Positions 25,699 to 36,280 of a DNA stretch of 64,000 nucleotides are shown piece after piece. The translations under genes and the position numbers were made by a program. Numbering within the stretch: the first letter of the stretch is position 1; every line of letters begins with the position of its first letter. Origin of the DNA: Leptolyngbya sp. Heron Island J (GTDB lineage Bacteria; Cyanobacteriota; Cyanobacteriia; Phormidesmidales; Phormidesmidaceae); assembly GCF_000482245.1 (NCBI RefSeq), contig NZ_AWNH01000006.1:23534-87533 (forward strand). Direction: 5' to 3'. Below the pieces are notes generated by a model, which worked only from the letters and a program-made list of their open reading frames with translations, did no database searches and was not told the origin of the DNA.

Positions 25699-26895
25699 CT
25701 AGATGACATCCAGGCTTTCTGCTTCCAGTTCTTGGGTAAACCATGCATGTAGCCCATAAATCATTTGGATTGAAATTGGGATGAGGAGTAGCCCTTCGAG
25801 GACGACAATGTTAAAGCCGTGGCTGATCATACCGATCAGGAATGCGATCGCACCCCCCACAAACTTCAAAGCAGGACTAATAACAGGATGTGTCGGCTCA
25901 TCAGGCTCTCGACGCGATACTATTTCAAGCAGCCCTATGGTAATTAAAACGCTACCAATAGCTCCTGCAATCAAGAGACCAACACCATAGTCTAGTCCAT
26001 TTTCATCAGCGGCAATTACATTGAGAACACCAGCACCCGCAGCCGTCATTGCGATCGCTAAAGGTAAATGCAGATAGTTCCAAGCAAAGGTAAACCCAAT
26101 GCCCGGCTTGAAGAGTCTACGACCGACAAAATCAAAATAAATCCACCAGAGACCAAAGGCCATCGCTATGCCTAGAATTGCTGCGATCGCCACAAAAAGA
26201 GACAATTCCTCCTGCTCAGCCAAACCAGCAACCACACCCATCACAGATTCACCCAAAACAATAATCATAAACAAACCATAGCGCTCAGGTAGCTTAGACG
26301 TGCTCAGCTTGGGCAAACGCACCTGTTGCTTGAGTGTAAATAATGGAGTAATCATATCAATTAGCAGTGCTGCACTCCATAGCCAAAAACGTGCAGACAG
26401 TGGCATCAAGACTGATAAATAAAAGATCCCTACACTGACTGAGAAGCCCAGAACAAAGCGCTTAGATATTGGCCTAAACCCTCGGTCATGTCGTCCCGCA
26501 CGCCACCATAAAAAGATATGAAATGTGCGACACACTGCATAGCTCAAGGCAAATCCTGCCGACGTTTCGCCGAGTGCATCATGAGCAAATACGGCCAGCC
26601 CAGCAATGGGAATCATTTGAGCAAATACGATTAGCCGTTGCTCAATTCCTTCCGTTTCAAATCGCTCTGTATAGTAGGTAGCCCCAATCCAAATCCACCA
26701 GATAGGGAGAAAGAGAAAAATAAATTCACCGATTCCTGACCAAGATACATGGTTTTTCAAGTGATGGGCTAGCTCTGCGATCACCACCACAAAATAAAGA
26801 TCAAAAAACAGCTCTAGCCAACCCACTGAGCGCTCTCGGCCTTCTTCTTCATCTGTGCGCAGCGAAGGCCGTTGCCACCATATTCGTTTTGCCAT
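25699..26895 (-). CDS. Low temperature requirement protein A (LtrA)-like membrane protein
   Basis: 398 residues with about ten hydrophobic segments. The N-terminus has the family signature: a basic start, then SVGWLELFFDLYFVVVIAELAHHL, followed by WWIWIGATYYTERF. A second family landmark is YGLFMIIVLGESVMGVV near 210. LtrA-like proteins are inner-membrane proteins of unknown biochemical role, first linked to growth at low temperature in Listeria. It is alone on its strand, with no operon partners visible. Its function cannot be stated further. Confidence 0.88.
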   Translation of the reverse strand: MAKRIWWQRPSLRTDEEEGRERSVGWLELFFDLYFVVVIAELAHHLKNHVSWSGIGEFIFLFLPIWWIWIGATYYTERFETEGIEQRLIVFAQMIPIAGLAVFAHDALGETSAGFALSYAVCRTFHIFLWWRAGRHDRGFRPISKRFVLGFSVSVGIFYLSVLMPLSARFWLWSAALLIDMITPLFTLKQQVRLPKLSTSKLPERYGLFMIIVLGESVMGVVAGLAEQEELSLFVAIAAILGIAMAFGLWWIYFDFVGRRLFKPGIGFTFAWNYLHLPLAIAMTAAGAGVLNVIAADENGLDYGVGLLIAGAIGSVLITIGLLEIVSRREPDEPTHPVISPALKFVGGAIAFLIGMISHGFNIVVLEGLLLIPISIQMIYGLHAWFTQELEAESLDVI

Positions 26896-27143
26896 AGCTA
26901 TTTCTAAATTGGTTAGGATTAACTACTAATGGGCATCAATCAACTTAAGTTAGAAAATCGTAGCAGGGAAGAAAGCGGCAAATGGAAAGTGGAAAAGCTT
27001 GGATGCTGATCTCTAGATACTAATTCCTATCCTAAAGAAAATGTTTCGCGTTAAGTTGATACCCCTAATAATTATTTTTCCCTGCGTGAGACTGTATCCA
27101 TCTCAATAACATGGTCAAGTAAATGAGGACATGTCAGTAGACT

Positions 27144-27620
27144 ATGAAGTGCATCATTCGACCACTCACATTAGAAGATGAGCCGTTTCTCTGGGAAATG
27201 TTATATCAGGCTCTTTACGTACCTGCAGGACATCCTGCCTGGCCACGGGAAATCGTTCAAATTCCAGAGATTGCTCACTACGTTAACGGTTGGGGCGATC
27301 AGGGAGATTGTGGGTTTCTCGCCAGCAACCCGGTAACGGGGGAGTCTATCGGTGCAGTATGGTTACGCTTACTCATCAGTAATAACAAAGGCTATGGCCA
27401 TATAGATGACAACACACCGGAACTGAGTATTGCGGTTCTTCCTGAGTATCGTGGTCAGGGTATCGGCACCCAATTGCTCACGCATCTGTTTGCTGCATCT
27501 GAACAATCATCGATTTCATTAAGCGTCTCAGCCAATAATCCAGCCGTGAGGCTCTACCGGCGTTTTGGGTTTGAAGTGGTTAAAAGTAATCAGGAATCCC
27601 TTACCATGAGGCGATGCTAG
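27144..27620 (+). CDS. GNAT family N-acetyltransferase
   Basis: 158 residues, one GNAT domain. The acetyl-CoA-binding signature is LPEYRGQGIGTQLL (about 98-111), preceded by the ELSIAVL strand and followed by SLSVSANNPAVRLYRRFGFE, a typical C-terminal motif B. It transfers an acetyl group from acetyl-CoA to an unknown amine. It stands alone upstream of a methyltransferase gene with about 110 bases between them, so it is not clearly in an operon. Confidence 0.88.
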   Translation: MKCIIRPLTLEDEPFLWEMLYQALYVPAGHPAWPREIVQIPEIAHYVNGWGDQGDCGFLASNPVTGESIGAVWLRLLISNNKGYGHIDDNTPELSIAVLPEYRGQGIGTQLLTHLFAASEQSSISLSVSANNPAVRLYRRFGFEVVKSNQESLTMRRC

Positions 27621-27730
27621 CCTGCATTCAGTAACCGGCTAATAATGCCAAGATAACGGACTACAATAGCATTTGGTCTACATTCGCTGTTAGCACTAGT
27701 ATTGCTAAGCAAATCTTTAAAGGAGTGAGT

Positions 27731-28369
27731 ATGGATACAACATTTTGGCTGCAGAGGTGGGAAACCAACAATATTGCTTTTCACAAAAGTGAAGCCAACC
27801 CCCTACTGGTGCAACACTTTAAAGAGCTTTCCTTAGATCAGGGCAATCGCGTATTTGTGCCGTTATGTGGAAAGACCCTCGATATTACCTGGCTACTTAC
27901 CAATGGCTATCGTGTGGTCGGAGCTGAGCTGATCGAAATAGCTATTGAGCAATTATTTATGGAGCTTGGAGTGGAGCCAACAATATCGGAAACTGGTGAT
28001 ACAAAACACTACAGTGCAACCAATATCGACATTTCTGTAGGTGATATTTTTGGTTTGTCTAACCAAATGCTTGGCCCAGTCGATGCTATTTATGACCGAG
28101 CCGCTTTGGTAGCCTTGCCCACAGACATGCGCAAGCGATATACTGCACATCTGATGGCAATCACAGATAACGTGCCGCAGCTGCTGGTCACCTATGACTA
28201 TGATCAAACTTTGATAGCAGGCCCTCCTTTTTCCATTAGTAACGAGGAGGTCAATCAGCACTATGGAAAGAATTATGATTTAACTCTCCTGCAAAGCACA
28301 GACGTACCAGGTGGGTTAAAAGGAAAATGTGCAGCGATAGAAAATGTTTGGTTACTAACAAGTGGCTAA
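27731..28369 (+). CDS. Thiopurine S-methyltransferase family (TPMT-like) methyltransferase
   Basis: 212 residues from ATG 27731, preceded by AAAGGAG at five bases; a GTG six bases earlier is in frame but overlaps that site. Motifs: WLQRWETNNIAFHKSEANPLL at the N-terminus, the SAM motif VPLCGKTLDITWL, acidic VVGAELIEIAI, and IYDRAALVALP, all characteristic of the TPMT/TPM family. Bacterial members methylate thiopurines, selenium or tellurium compounds, or halides. It needs SAM and is cytoplasmic. A probable hairpin (28408-28447) follows. Confidence 0.87.
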   Translation: MDTTFWLQRWETNNIAFHKSEANPLLVQHFKELSLDQGNRVFVPLCGKTLDITWLLTNGYRVVGAELIEIAIEQLFMELGVEPTISETGDTKHYSATNIDISVGDIFGLSNQMLGPVDAIYDRAALVALPTDMRKRYTAHLMAITDNVPQLLVTYDYDQTLIAGPPFSISNEEVNQHYGKNYDLTLLQSTDVPGGLKGKCAAIENVWLLTSG

Positions 28370-28407
28370 TCCTCTCCAAAAAGCAGGAGGATACCGCCCT
28401 CCACAAG

Positions 28408-28447
28408 AAGGACAGAATCAATGACAGACGTCGGCTCTTCTGTCCTT
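28408..28447 (+). terminator. Possible terminator after the TPMT-like gene
   Basis: AAGGACAGAA at 28408-28417 pairs perfectly with TTCTGTCCTT at 28438-28447 across a 20-base loop; there is no strong U tract. Confidence 0.4.
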
Positions 28448-28536
28448 TGGCTCAATAGCTGTTTTAGGGAGGTTGCTAAATTCAAGTTGAGCAGAGTAGT
28501 GTCAGGGAATAAAGCCCCCTATCAGCCCCCCTCTGA

Positions 28537-28699
28537 TAACGCTTTCTACGTTAATCGATGAGGACAAATGCTACGAGATTGTTCGCACAATGCGTTGGCC
28601 TGAGAGCGTTCTCTGCATTGAGTGTGGAGCGAAAGCCATTTTCAGGGAGGGAAGCATACGACCTATTCGGCTCGACAACGCTATGTCTGTGACGAGTAA
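28537..28699 (+). pseudogene. Decayed N-terminal fragment of an IS1595-family transposase
   Basis: The frame through 28551 reads DEDKCYEIVRTMRWPES then VLCIECGAKAIF, the start of the zinc-ribbon domain of IS1595-type transposases (first CxxC visible as CIEC). The reading then continues only in another frame (KHTTYSARQRYVCDE, ending at a stop 28697-28699), giving the usual RQRY-C that precedes the second Cys pair. A frameshift at about 28655-28660 and loss of all the rest mark it as a remnant. No matching inverted repeats were found nearby. The + strand 28370-28536 and 28700-28865 hold nothing else recognisable apart from the terminator-like hairpin. Confidence 0.7.
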
Positions 28700-28865
28700 T
28701 GATCGGGAATCCTTTGTAAGGTTTCTATCAGGGGCATCAGAAAGAACAGTCATACATATTCTCTATTCTACTTTTTATCCTATCACAATGAACCAACCCT
28801 GATTGCAGGGTAACTTACCTTGTTTTCATCCCTTAATGATGTAATGCTGGATTTGCTATTTGCTC

Positions 28866-31598
28866 TTATAAGCTCGTTAGAGCTGTTTTGAAATTAGAAA
28901 ATGCTAAATTTAAATCATCAGTAAGACATGGATCTATAGCTTCTTTTTGTCTACCTGATTTTTCTAAAGCTTGACACATGTTCTGAAGCACTACACCTCC
29001 CAACGCCCCACTGCTCGATTTTAATGCATGGGCATTTATCTCTATTTGTTCATGATCACTGATTTGAATAGCTTTAACAATTTTATCCACTAATGTCGAA
29101 GCTTCAGTGATAAAAAGTTCACGAACACTGGAAAAAGCTTCTGATTCTAACCCACCCAATGCTACTAACGTTGATTCAAGCACCGATCTATCTAAAGCTG
29201 GAGGTTGGGAAGAGGTAATCAATGGCTGTACCTGTCTTAAGGCAGCAACTAAATCAGGTACATGAATTGGTTTGCTAATGTAGTTATTCATTCCAGCAGC
29301 CAGGCACCGATCACGGTCACCCTTCATGGCATTGGCTGTTAAGGCAATAATATGAGGTCGTTCAGTTTCAGACCAGCTCTTACAGATCTCAGCTGTAGCA
29401 GTCAGTCCATCCATTTCTGGCATATGGACATCCATCAGAATTACATCATAGGTTTGTCGCTTTAGGGCATCAATGGCTTCATAGCCATTTCCTACTAAAT
29501 CAGGGCGATAACCCATTTTCCCAAGCCATTGCTGGATCAGTTGTTGATTTACTAGATTGTCTTCTGCGACCAAAATCCGAAGAGGATGTTGTTGGGCTAG
29601 AGTATTATCTAAATCAGATTTATTTGTTAATTCAGGTGTTTGAATCTTAACAGGCTGATCAACAAATACCTGATTAAGAGCATCATACAAATGGGATTGT
29701 TTAACTGGTTTATTAAGAAATGCCTGAAAATTAGCCTGCTTCAGGGCGTCTGTATTGAGTTCTGGTTTTCCTACAGACGTTAACATCACTAAAGGGAGAG
29801 TTTTGCCATAAGACTTAGTGCGAATTTCATTAGCCAGTGTTAGCCCATCCATTTCTGGCATTTGCATATCAAGAATGGCTACGTCAAAGGAATCCTGATG
29901 GCAACTTAGCATACCTAGCGCTTCATAAGCGGACTGGACTACTGTTGACTGCATCTCCCAGGATTGAGTTTGAAGGGTTAAAATTTTACGATTAGTGGCA
30001 TTATCATCTACGATAAGTACTCGTTTTCCTTTAAGTTGATGCGGAACGGAAGCTATTTCAGGTTCTGATGGTGGGAGAACTTCAGCAACAATCGAAAAAG
30101 AAAAACAAGAGCCTTCTCCCACAACACTAGTTACGCTCATGGTACCTCCCATAAGTTCACAGAGTTGCTTACTAATCGCCAAGCCAAGCCCTGTGCCACC
30201 GTATTTTCGAGCAGTAGAAGAGTCTACCTGACTGAAGGATTTGAAAAGACGATCCATTTTATTGGCGGGGATACCAATACCTGTATCTTGTACATCAAAA
30301 TGGACAGTAATGTAATCCTTCTCGATATTTTGTTCTATTGTTAATGGAGGCTTTGGTGTAAAAGGTGATGTGTGTACTTTAATGAGTACTTCTCCCTCGT
30401 GGGTAAACTTGATTGCGTTACCAACCAAGTTTACTAATATTTGACGTAGGCGCGTGACATCGCCTACCAATCGGTTAGGTGTACCTGATTCAGCTAGATA
30501 AGCTAGTTCTAGGTTTTTTTCAGCGGCTTTAGTAGCCAGTAAATCTAGAGCTTCCTCAATACAAGTTCGAAGCTCAAAAGGACATTCTTCCATATCGAGC
30601 TTACCTGACTCAATTTTTGAAAAATCAAGAATGTCGTTAATGATAGTGATTAAGGAATTACAACAATTTCGAATTGTTTCTGAGAAATTCTGCTGCTCTT
30701 GGGTGAGATTAGTATCGAGTAATAAGCCAGACATACCCAAAATCCCATTCATAGGGGTGCGGATTTCATGACTCATATTAGCAAGGAAGTCATTTTTGGA
30801 TTGAGCAGCAGCAAGTGCTTCATCTCTTGCGACCTCAAGCCCAACTAAGTTTTCCTGTAGTTGATCAGCCATTCGATTGAGAGCCTGGCTAACTTGCCCA
30901 ATTTCATCTGGATACTTAATTTGGATTCGTTGTTCTAAATTTCCTTCTTCAAATGATTGGGCAAATTTGCTTAAAGCTCTTAGGGGAGTATATACTTGCC
31001 GGTTAAAGAGTATGATTGTAAGTAGGCCTAATAACAAACTTATAAATACTGCTATTTTGATATTAAATAAGATTGCTAGGGTACTTTCTCGACGTAATCT
31101 TTGATGTGAGTAACCTAACTGAATTTCCCCTAAAGGCTGCCCACTTGATTCAATGGGGGCTCTTATGTGGTGTACTTGAGGTAGAGAATTGAGAGATTCA
31201 GTAATACCTAATATGTCTTCAGATGATGCCCTAGTTTTCTCTAATGTAGATACAATTAGGGATCTCTCACGGTCAAGATATTGTGTGATTGCCTTTCCCT
31301 CATTGTCTACAATCACGCTGTAAACGATATCGACTTCTTCTGTAGTCTTTTGCATTAGCGTTTCTAAGTACAGAAGATCGAGGTTCAGTATTGCTTCTGG
31401 AACAACATTACTAAGAAAATCAGCTTTGTTTTGTACTTGATGACGTAAACTTTTTATTTGGCGTGATTGGGTTCGCTGAATCTGAACTAGACCGAAACCC
31501 AATTGTATGATTAGCACAAAAGAGCTTGCAATAGTTAAGTAGCGTAGTGCCAGACTTTGTTGAAACCGTCGCAAAATCTGCTTTTGCAAACTGTTCAT
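28866..31598 (-). CDS. Hybrid histidine kinase: TM-HAMP-HisKA-HATPase-REC-REC-HPt
   Basis: 910 residues. TM segments at about 18-40 and 178-199 flank a periplasmic sensor region. These are followed by HAMP (about 200-252), HisKA with the phosphoacceptor His277 in [15 protein letters not shown], and HATPase with DTGIGIP and [10 protein letters not shown]. Then come REC1 ([10 protein letters not shown], phosphoacceptor in AILDMQMPE), REC2 ([23 protein letters not shown]) and a C-terminal HPt ([14 protein letters not shown]). All phosphorelay residues are present. It is a close paralogue of the split kinase at 32901-35665. A PhnD-like binding protein gene lies directly upstream on the same strand and may sense the ligand for it. 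No separate output regulator is encoded next to it. Confidence 0.93.
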   Translation of the reverse strand: MNSLQKQILRRFQQSLALRYLTIASSFVLIIQLGFGLVQIQRTQSRQIKSLRHQVQNKADFLSNVVPEAILNLDLLYLETLMQKTTEEVDIVYSVIVDNEGKAITQYLDRERSLIVSTLEKTRASSEDILGITESLNSLPQVHHIRAPIESSGQPLGEIQLGYSHQRLRRESTLAILFNIKIAVFISLLLGLLTIILFNRQVYTPLRALSKFAQSFEEGNLEQRIQIKYPDEIGQVSQALNRMADQLQENLVGLEVARDEALAAAQSKNDFLANMSHEIRTPMNGILGMSGLLLDTNLTQEQQNFSETIRNCCNSLITIINDILDFSKIESGKLDMEECPFELRTCIEEALDLLATKAAEKNLELAYLAESGTPNRLVGDVTRLRQILVNLVGNAIKFTHEGEVLIKVHTSPFTPKPPLTIEQNIEKDYITVHFDVQDTGIGIPANKMDRLFKSFSQVDSSTARKYGGTGLGLAISKQLCELMGGTMSVTSVVGEGSCFSFSIVAEVLPPSEPEIASVPHQLKGKRVLIVDDNATNRKILTLQTQSWEMQSTVVQSAYEALGMLSCHQDSFDVAILDMQMPEMDGLTLANEIRTKSYGKTLPLVMLTSVGKPELNTDALKQANFQAFLNKPVKQSHLYDALNQVFVDQPVKIQTPELTNKSDLDNTLAQQHPLRILVAEDNLVNQQLIQQWLGKMGYRPDLVGNGYEAIDALKRQTYDVILMDVHMPEMDGLTATAEICKSWSETERPHIIALTANAMKGDRDRCLAAGMNNYISKPIHVPDLVAALRQVQPLITSSQPPALDRSVLESTLVALGGLESEAFSSVRELFITEASTLVDKIVKAIQISDHEQIEINAHALKSSSGALGGVVLQNMCQALEKSGRQKEAIDPCLTDDLNLAFSNFKTALTSL

Positions 31599-31769
31599 AA
31601 CAGATAAGTCCTTTTAATAAACAAATAGAGATCGCTCACTTTAAAGATACGTTCTATTTCAGATAGAGGCAGAAAATTTCTTCTGGCAAAGTCTTCATAT
31701 TAAATTGAAGGGAGATTCGTGAGCAGGCATTACAAGCCATATCTAGTATAGATGCCTGCAAGATTAGCA

Positions 31770-32750
31770 TTATCGAGCATTGTTACCAGCGTCCCAACTC
31801 TTTAGCTTTAAAGTTTCAATCAGGTCATGTAGTTGGTTATAGTCTACTGCTGGGACAAAGCCATCTGCTTTTAGCTTTGCTAAAGCAGGATGATCGGGTG
31901 CAAGTTTGCTCAAAGCTGCTTGAACTTGATGGACTAAATCGGGCTCAGTATCTGGTAAAGCGGCAATTGGCCATTCAGGATAAAGTTCTGTCGTGTGAGA
32001 ATAGAAGAAGTTATCTTCTGCAACATCTATAATGCGTACCTCGTCTAGACTGGTAAGCAAACCTTTGTTAACCATCTTTTCAAGTTGGCCAGTGCGGATA
32101 AACCCAGCGTCAATTTTGCCATTGAGTACGGCTAAGACTATGTTGTCTTGAGATTTGTTTTCAATAAAGCTGCTGAAATCTTTGTAAGGGTCAAAACCAT
32201 TTTGGAGCAGATGGTAAATTTGAAATGTACATCCTGCTGCTGCCGTCTGGAAATTAACGCAAGCGGCACGCTTACCTCTTAAATCTTCGATCTTAGTAAT
32301 TTTACTATCATTGTCTACTATAATCAGGCCACTGAATTTCGTGCCGGTTTTAGGGCGGGTGTGAGTCAATAAGAAATTTGTTTCGTAAAGCCTCTGGACT
32401 TGGACAGCCGCCAATGGATTATTGGTTATAAAATCTAATGTGTCTTCTTCTACTTTTGTAAATTGATTGTCTTGTGAAAGAATCACTAATTCTACTGGAC
32501 GTTGAATTTCAGATGATAGATAATCAATAAGAGGACCATATCGTTCATTGACTGATACAGCACTATCAATCGCTAAAACTCCAAAATAAACAGGCTCCTC
32601 GTTTACAAAGGTATTCTCTTGTACCGTACTTAGTTCATTAATGTCTGTGTCTTTCAAAACCGAACTATTTAAGCTACATGCTGCACAGAGTAGCGTTAAT
32701 AATAGAGGAATTACTTTAAGGTTGACAGACTTAGACGAGAGAAAATACAT
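31770..32750 (-). CDS. PhnD-like phosphate/phosphonate-type periplasmic binding lipoprotein
   Basis: About 326 residues from the ATG at 32750; the frame is open from 32789, but the hydrophobic signal peptide starts just after this ATG. A lipobox-like LCAAC gives lipid-bearing Cys25 (Cys at -3 is unusual). The mature part matches PhnD-type binding proteins (YFGVLAIDSAVSVNERYGPL, LDFITNNPLAAV, KRAACVNFQTAAAGCTF, GKIDAGFIRTG). No ABC ATPase or permease is near. The neighbours are two paralogous sensor kinases, so this protein probably feeds ligand information to one or both; that is inference. Confidence 0.83.
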   Translation of the reverse strand: MYFLSSKSVNLKVIPLLLTLLCAACSLNSSVLKDTDINELSTVQENTFVNEEPVYFGVLAIDSAVSVNERYGPLIDYLSSEIQRPVELVILSQDNQFTKVEEDTLDFITNNPLAAVQVQRLYETNFLLTHTRPKTGTKFSGLIIVDNDSKITKIEDLRGKRAACVNFQTAAAGCTFQIYHLLQNGFDPYKDFSSFIENKSQDNIVLAVLNGKIDAGFIRTGQLEKMVNKGLLTSLDEVRIIDVAEDNFFYSHTTELYPEWPIAALPDTEPDLVHQVQAALSKLAPDHPALAKLKADGFVPAVDYNQLHDLIETLKLKSWDAGNNAR

Positions 32751-32900
32751 AATACCTAGAGTTATAGTATATAAAGTTGTAGCGGACAAGGCTATTCAAC
32801 AATATTGCCGCATAGTTCTATAAATAAAATATTCCTTCATTATTTTGAAAACTAACAGAAATTGTATTAGAGATAGTAAGTGCATTAGGAAGATAAGCCA

Positions 32901-33821
32901 CTAAAGGCCTGCTAAAGCTTCTTTGAATGTTGTGAATGTTGACGTTATCTCATCAATATAATGAGCTTCCATAGTTTTTTTATGTCGACCTGTTTGTTCT
33001 AGAGTTTGACATAAAGTTTGAAGATTTATTCCACCTAGTGCAGCACTACTAGATTTTAATGCATGAGCATTGTGTTCTAGCTGTTCATGGTTATTTGTTT
33101 CGATGGCCTCTACAATTTTTGAGACTAAGTCTGATGCTTCAGTTATAAAGAGCTGTTTAAAGTTTGAGAAGGTGTCAGACTCTAGGCCACCTAAAGCTAT
33201 TAATGTTGGTTCAAGTAGACTCCTATCTAAAGAAGGACTATGGTGAGATGGCTCTAAAGGTTGCACTTGTTTTAGAGCAGCAACTAAGTCTGGTACGTGA
33301 ATAGGTTTACTAATGTAATTGTTCATTCCAGTGGCTATACATAGATCACGATCACCTTTCATTGCACTGGCAGTTAAGGCAATAATATAAGGCCGTTCTG
33401 TAACAGACCACTCCTCGCAGATTTTCGTTGTGGCAGTCAGACCATCCATTTCAGGCATATGGACATCCATCAAAACCACATCATAAGTTTGTCGTTTCAG
33501 CGCATCAATGACCTCGTAACCATTCCCGACAATATCTGGGCGATAGCCCAGCTTATCTAGCCATTGACGGATAAGTTGTTGATTTACCAGATTATCTTCT
33601 GCGACCAATATCCTGAGAGGATAAGTTTGAGCCAGAGTGCTATCTAGTCCAGATTTTTGCTCGGATGTGGACTTTTGTATTTTGATAGGTTGGTCAACAA
33701 ATACTTGAGTGAGAACATTGTAGAGATGTGACTGTTTAATAGGTTTGTTTAGAAATGCACTGAAGTTGGCCTCATTAAGTGGCTCAGAACCAACCTCAGG
33801 CCTTCCTAAGGAGGTTAACAT
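32901..33821 (-). CDS. C-terminal part of a split hybrid histidine kinase (rest of REC1, REC2, HPt)
   Basis: 306 residues beginning [11 protein letters not shown], which is exactly where the first receiver domain of the upstream frame breaks off. It holds the second half of REC1 (with the conserved Lys in FLNKPIKQS), a full REC2 ([14 protein letters not shown], phosphoacceptor in [13 protein letters not shown]) and an HPt domain ([14 protein letters not shown]). Its ATG overlaps the stop of the N-terminal frame as TAATG. It could be made by reinitiation, giving a separate REC2-HPt protein, or the gene may be a recent pseudogene or carry a sequencing error. Confidence 0.8.
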   Translation of the reverse strand: MLTSLGRPEVGSEPLNEANFSAFLNKPIKQSHLYNVLTQVFVDQPIKIQKSTSEQKSGLDSTLAQTYPLRILVAEDNLVNQQLIRQWLDKLGYRPDIVGNGYEVIDALKRQTYDVVLMDVHMPEMDGLTATTKICEEWSVTERPYIIALTASAMKGDRDLCIATGMNNYISKPIHVPDLVAALKQVQPLEPSHHSPSLDRSLLEPTLIALGGLESDTFSNFKQLFITEASDLVSKIVEAIETNNHEQLEHNAHALKSSSAALGGINLQTLCQTLEQTGRHKKTMEAHYIDEITSTFTTFKEALAGL

Positions 33822-35665
33822 TACAGAGGTAATTTTTTCCCATAGGGCTGAGAACGAATTTTGTGGGCTAAGGTGAGACCATCAACCTCTGGCATTTGCA
33901 TGTCTAGAATAGCCACATCAAAAGAAGACTGACAACTTAAGATGCCTAAGGCTTCATAGGCTGATTGGGCCACTATGGGTTGCATTTTCCAGGATTGGGT
34001 TTGGAGGGTCAAAATCTCACGGTTAGTTGCATTATCATCAACAATTAATACCCGTTTATCTTGAAGTTGATGTACTAGGTTTGATACCTGTTCACTAGCT
34101 AATGTAGGTAAAACTTCTGCCACGATTGAAAAGGAAAAACAAGAGCCTTCTCCTATAGTACTTTTTACAGTCATAGTCCCCCCCATCAGCTCACAGAGCT
34201 GTTTACTAATGGTTAGCCCCAATCCTGTACCACCATATTGACGAGCCGTGGATGAGTCTACTTGGCTAAATGATTTAAATAAACGATCCATTTTGTCGGC
34301 AGGAATACCAATTCCTGTATCTTGCACATCAAAATGAACAGTGACATATTTTTTTTCGATATCATCATCTGTATTTGACTGAACCGAGGTCTCTAAAGGA
34401 GTTGTGTTAACTTTGACTAATACTTCTCCTTCATGGGTGAACTTGACAGCGTTGCCAATCAAATTAACTAAAATTTGTCTTAACCGAGTAACATCACCTA
34501 CTAATCGATTGGGTATAGCTGGATGTGTAATATAGGCGAGCTCTAGTTTTTTTTTAGATGCTTTTGGGGCTAGCAGATCTAGCGCTTCTTCAACACAAGT
34601 ACGTAGTTCAAAGGGGTATTCTTCCAGATCAAGTTTGCCAGATTCGATTTTGGAAAAGTCGAGAATATCATTAATAATGGTTATTAATGAGTTACAACAG
34701 TTCCAAATTGTTTCTGAAAAATTACGCTGTTGCTGGGTAAGTTCGGTATCGAGTAAGAGGCCAGACATTCCAAGGATTCCATTCATTGGAGTGCGAATCT
34801 CATGGCTCATGTTAGCAAGAAAATTGCTTTTTGATTGTACCGCGGCAAGGGCTTCATCTCGTGCGATCGCAATTTCTTGCTCTCGCCTCTCTAACATTTT
34901 GATTTCCAGATCTTTCAGCTGAGTCACATGTTCTGAAGTCCGCCTCAACATGGTATTAAAAGCGGCCATCACCTCTCCCAATTCATCTTGACGCTTTACG
35001 GATAAGGAATAAAAGTTAGCGGTTTGTTGTTGCTGTATATCTATTCCTTGTTCAGCTGCCAGCAGTAGATCATCCCGAAGACGCAAAATTGGTTGAATCA
35101 CTGCCGGTCCTAGGGCCAACATCGTCGCTGTTGTTACAAACAAACAAATTACCAGAACAAAAAAAACCATGCGCCAAAAGTAATCTATGACTTCAGGCTG
35201 GATATTAGATGCATCGAGTCTGGCGATGACAATATACTCACCTCCTAGACTATTGGCAGGCCATGCTACATCATATCTTTGACGATCAGTACTGCGTCGC
35301 TGTCGAGGACGATCTGGTTTTACTTGATCAAAGGTTAGAGTAGGGGACTCTCCTAGCTGACTGAGGATTTGACCATCAAGATCATAAAGAGTGGCCCCTT
35401 TGACTAAAGGGGCCAGAGTAAGATCCTCTTGAAATTCTGCTAATGTTTGTCTCTCAATATCAACACTGTTGATGCTTGCCCAAGGATAGATAGAAACAAG
35501 TCCTGTATTTTCAAGCTGTTGCAGTAGATCTTTTTCTTTTTTTGCCCAAGAGGGAATAACAATCAAAGCTTCTATCAAGACAATACTACTAAAAACCCAC
35601 AGAGCAATATGCCTGGAAAGACGTGCTTTGAAAGGACCGAGTAGTTTTTTAAGCAGAGATAGCAT
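33821..35665 (-). CDS. N-terminal part of a split hybrid histidine kinase (TM-HAMP-HisKA-HATPase-partial REC)
   Basis: 614 residues. A TM helix at about 20-37, a periplasmic region and a second TM at about 165-187 are followed by HAMP-like and coiled segments. HisKA has phosphoacceptor His288 in [15 protein letters not shown], HATPase has DTGIGIP and [10 protein letters not shown], and REC1 has [10 protein letters not shown] and phosphoacceptor AILDMQMPE. The frame stops after YGKKLPL. The intact paralogue at 28866 reads LPLVMLTS at this point; here the bases are CTGTAATG where CTGGTAATG would continue the frame, so one G is missing. Joined, the two parts would be about 920 residues, the same layout as the paralogue. 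It lies 130 bases downstream of the STAS gene on the same strand. Confidence 0.85.
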   Translation of the reverse strand: MLSLLKKLLGPFKARLSRHIALWVFSSIVLIEALIVIPSWAKKEKDLLQQLENTGLVSIYPWASINSVDIERQTLAEFQEDLTLAPLVKGATLYDLDGQILSQLGESPTLTFDQVKPDRPRQRRSTDRQRYDVAWPANSLGGEYIVIARLDASNIQPEVIDYFWRMVFFVLVICLFVTTATMLALGPAVIQPILRLRDDLLLAAEQGIDIQQQQTANFYSLSVKRQDELGEVMAAFNTMLRRTSEHVTQLKDLEIKMLERREQEIAIARDEALAAVQSKSNFLANMSHEIRTPMNGILGMSGLLLDTELTQQQRNFSETIWNCCNSLITIINDILDFSKIESGKLDLEEYPFELRTCVEEALDLLAPKASKKKLELAYITHPAIPNRLVGDVTRLRQILVNLIGNAVKFTHEGEVLVKVNTTPLETSVQSNTDDDIEKKYVTVHFDVQDTGIGIPADKMDRLFKSFSQVDSSTARQYGGTGLGLTISKQLCELMGGTMTVKSTIGEGSCFSFSIVAEVLPTLASEQVSNLVHQLQDKRVLIVDDNATNREILTLQTQSWKMQPIVAQSAYEALGILSCQSSFDVAILDMQMPEVDGLTLAHKIRSQPYGKKLPL

Positions 35666-35796
35666 AGCTAAACGAACAGCTAGAAGTAATTCTCCGAGAT
35701 CATTTCAAGTAGTATTATACGGCTGAAATTGCCATCTAAAATGGCTTATTCTATCGTCTATTCCTTGTAAAAGTACAAATTAGGCTTCAATTTCCT

Positions 35797-36120
35797 TTAA
35801 GCTACCAAAACCTTGGTCTCAAAATCCTGTTGATCAGCAAAAATCTTAAATACCCGATCCATTTTTGTGAGTTCAAAGATGATTTGAACTTGCTCAGTCA
35901 GACCGCAAAGATAAATCCGTTTTCCTTTGGCACGAACAATTTTTAGCATAGCAACCATGGCACCAATACCAGTACTGTTCATAAAGGTGACCTGTCTCAT
36001 ATCTAACAAAACAATATCAATGTCCTGATGCAGCAAGTCGCTTACTTGAAGCTTAAGTTCGTTGGTTGTCGCACCATCTAAGATGCCTGTTGGTTCAAGT
36101 TTTTTAAGGTTGATTGCCAT
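35797..36120 (-). CDS. STAS-domain anti-anti-sigma factor beside the GT2-RsbW fusion gene
   Basis: 107 residues, one STAS domain. The phosphoacceptor segment is VTFMNSTGIGAMVAM with Ser49-Thr50, matching the MDSTG pattern of RsbV proteins. It differs from the SAGLRV type near glgX, so it belongs to another subfamily. It lies 160 bases downstream of the GT2 gene that contains an RsbW-like kinase domain, on the same strand, and is the natural candidate substrate and partner of that domain. Dephosphorylation could be done by the REC-PP2C protein at 55696 or the GAF-PP2C protein at 20853. These pairings are inferred from domain content and position. Confidence 0.88.
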   Translation of the reverse strand: MAINLKKLEPTGILDGATTNELKLQVSDLLHQDIDIVLLDMRQVTFMNSTGIGAMVAMLKIVRAKGKRIYLCGLTEQVQIIFELTKMDRVFKIFADQQDFETKVLVA

Positions 36121-36280
36121 AAGAAAATCTCCTAAGTTGCTACAGTGATGTGTTCGAAATTTATAGGATTGAGAATTTGATGCCTACCGTTGATCACAGA
36201 GCTTAGTTGTGGTTACAGCAATTGCAAGAATACCTTCGAGGTAAATAGTAGTATAAACCACAGGCTTAAATCTGTATGTC

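Noticed and set aside
28590..28802. 70-codon + strand frame starting MRWPES
   Set aside because: It starts in the middle of the IS1595 remnant and runs on past the frameshift; it is not an independent gene.
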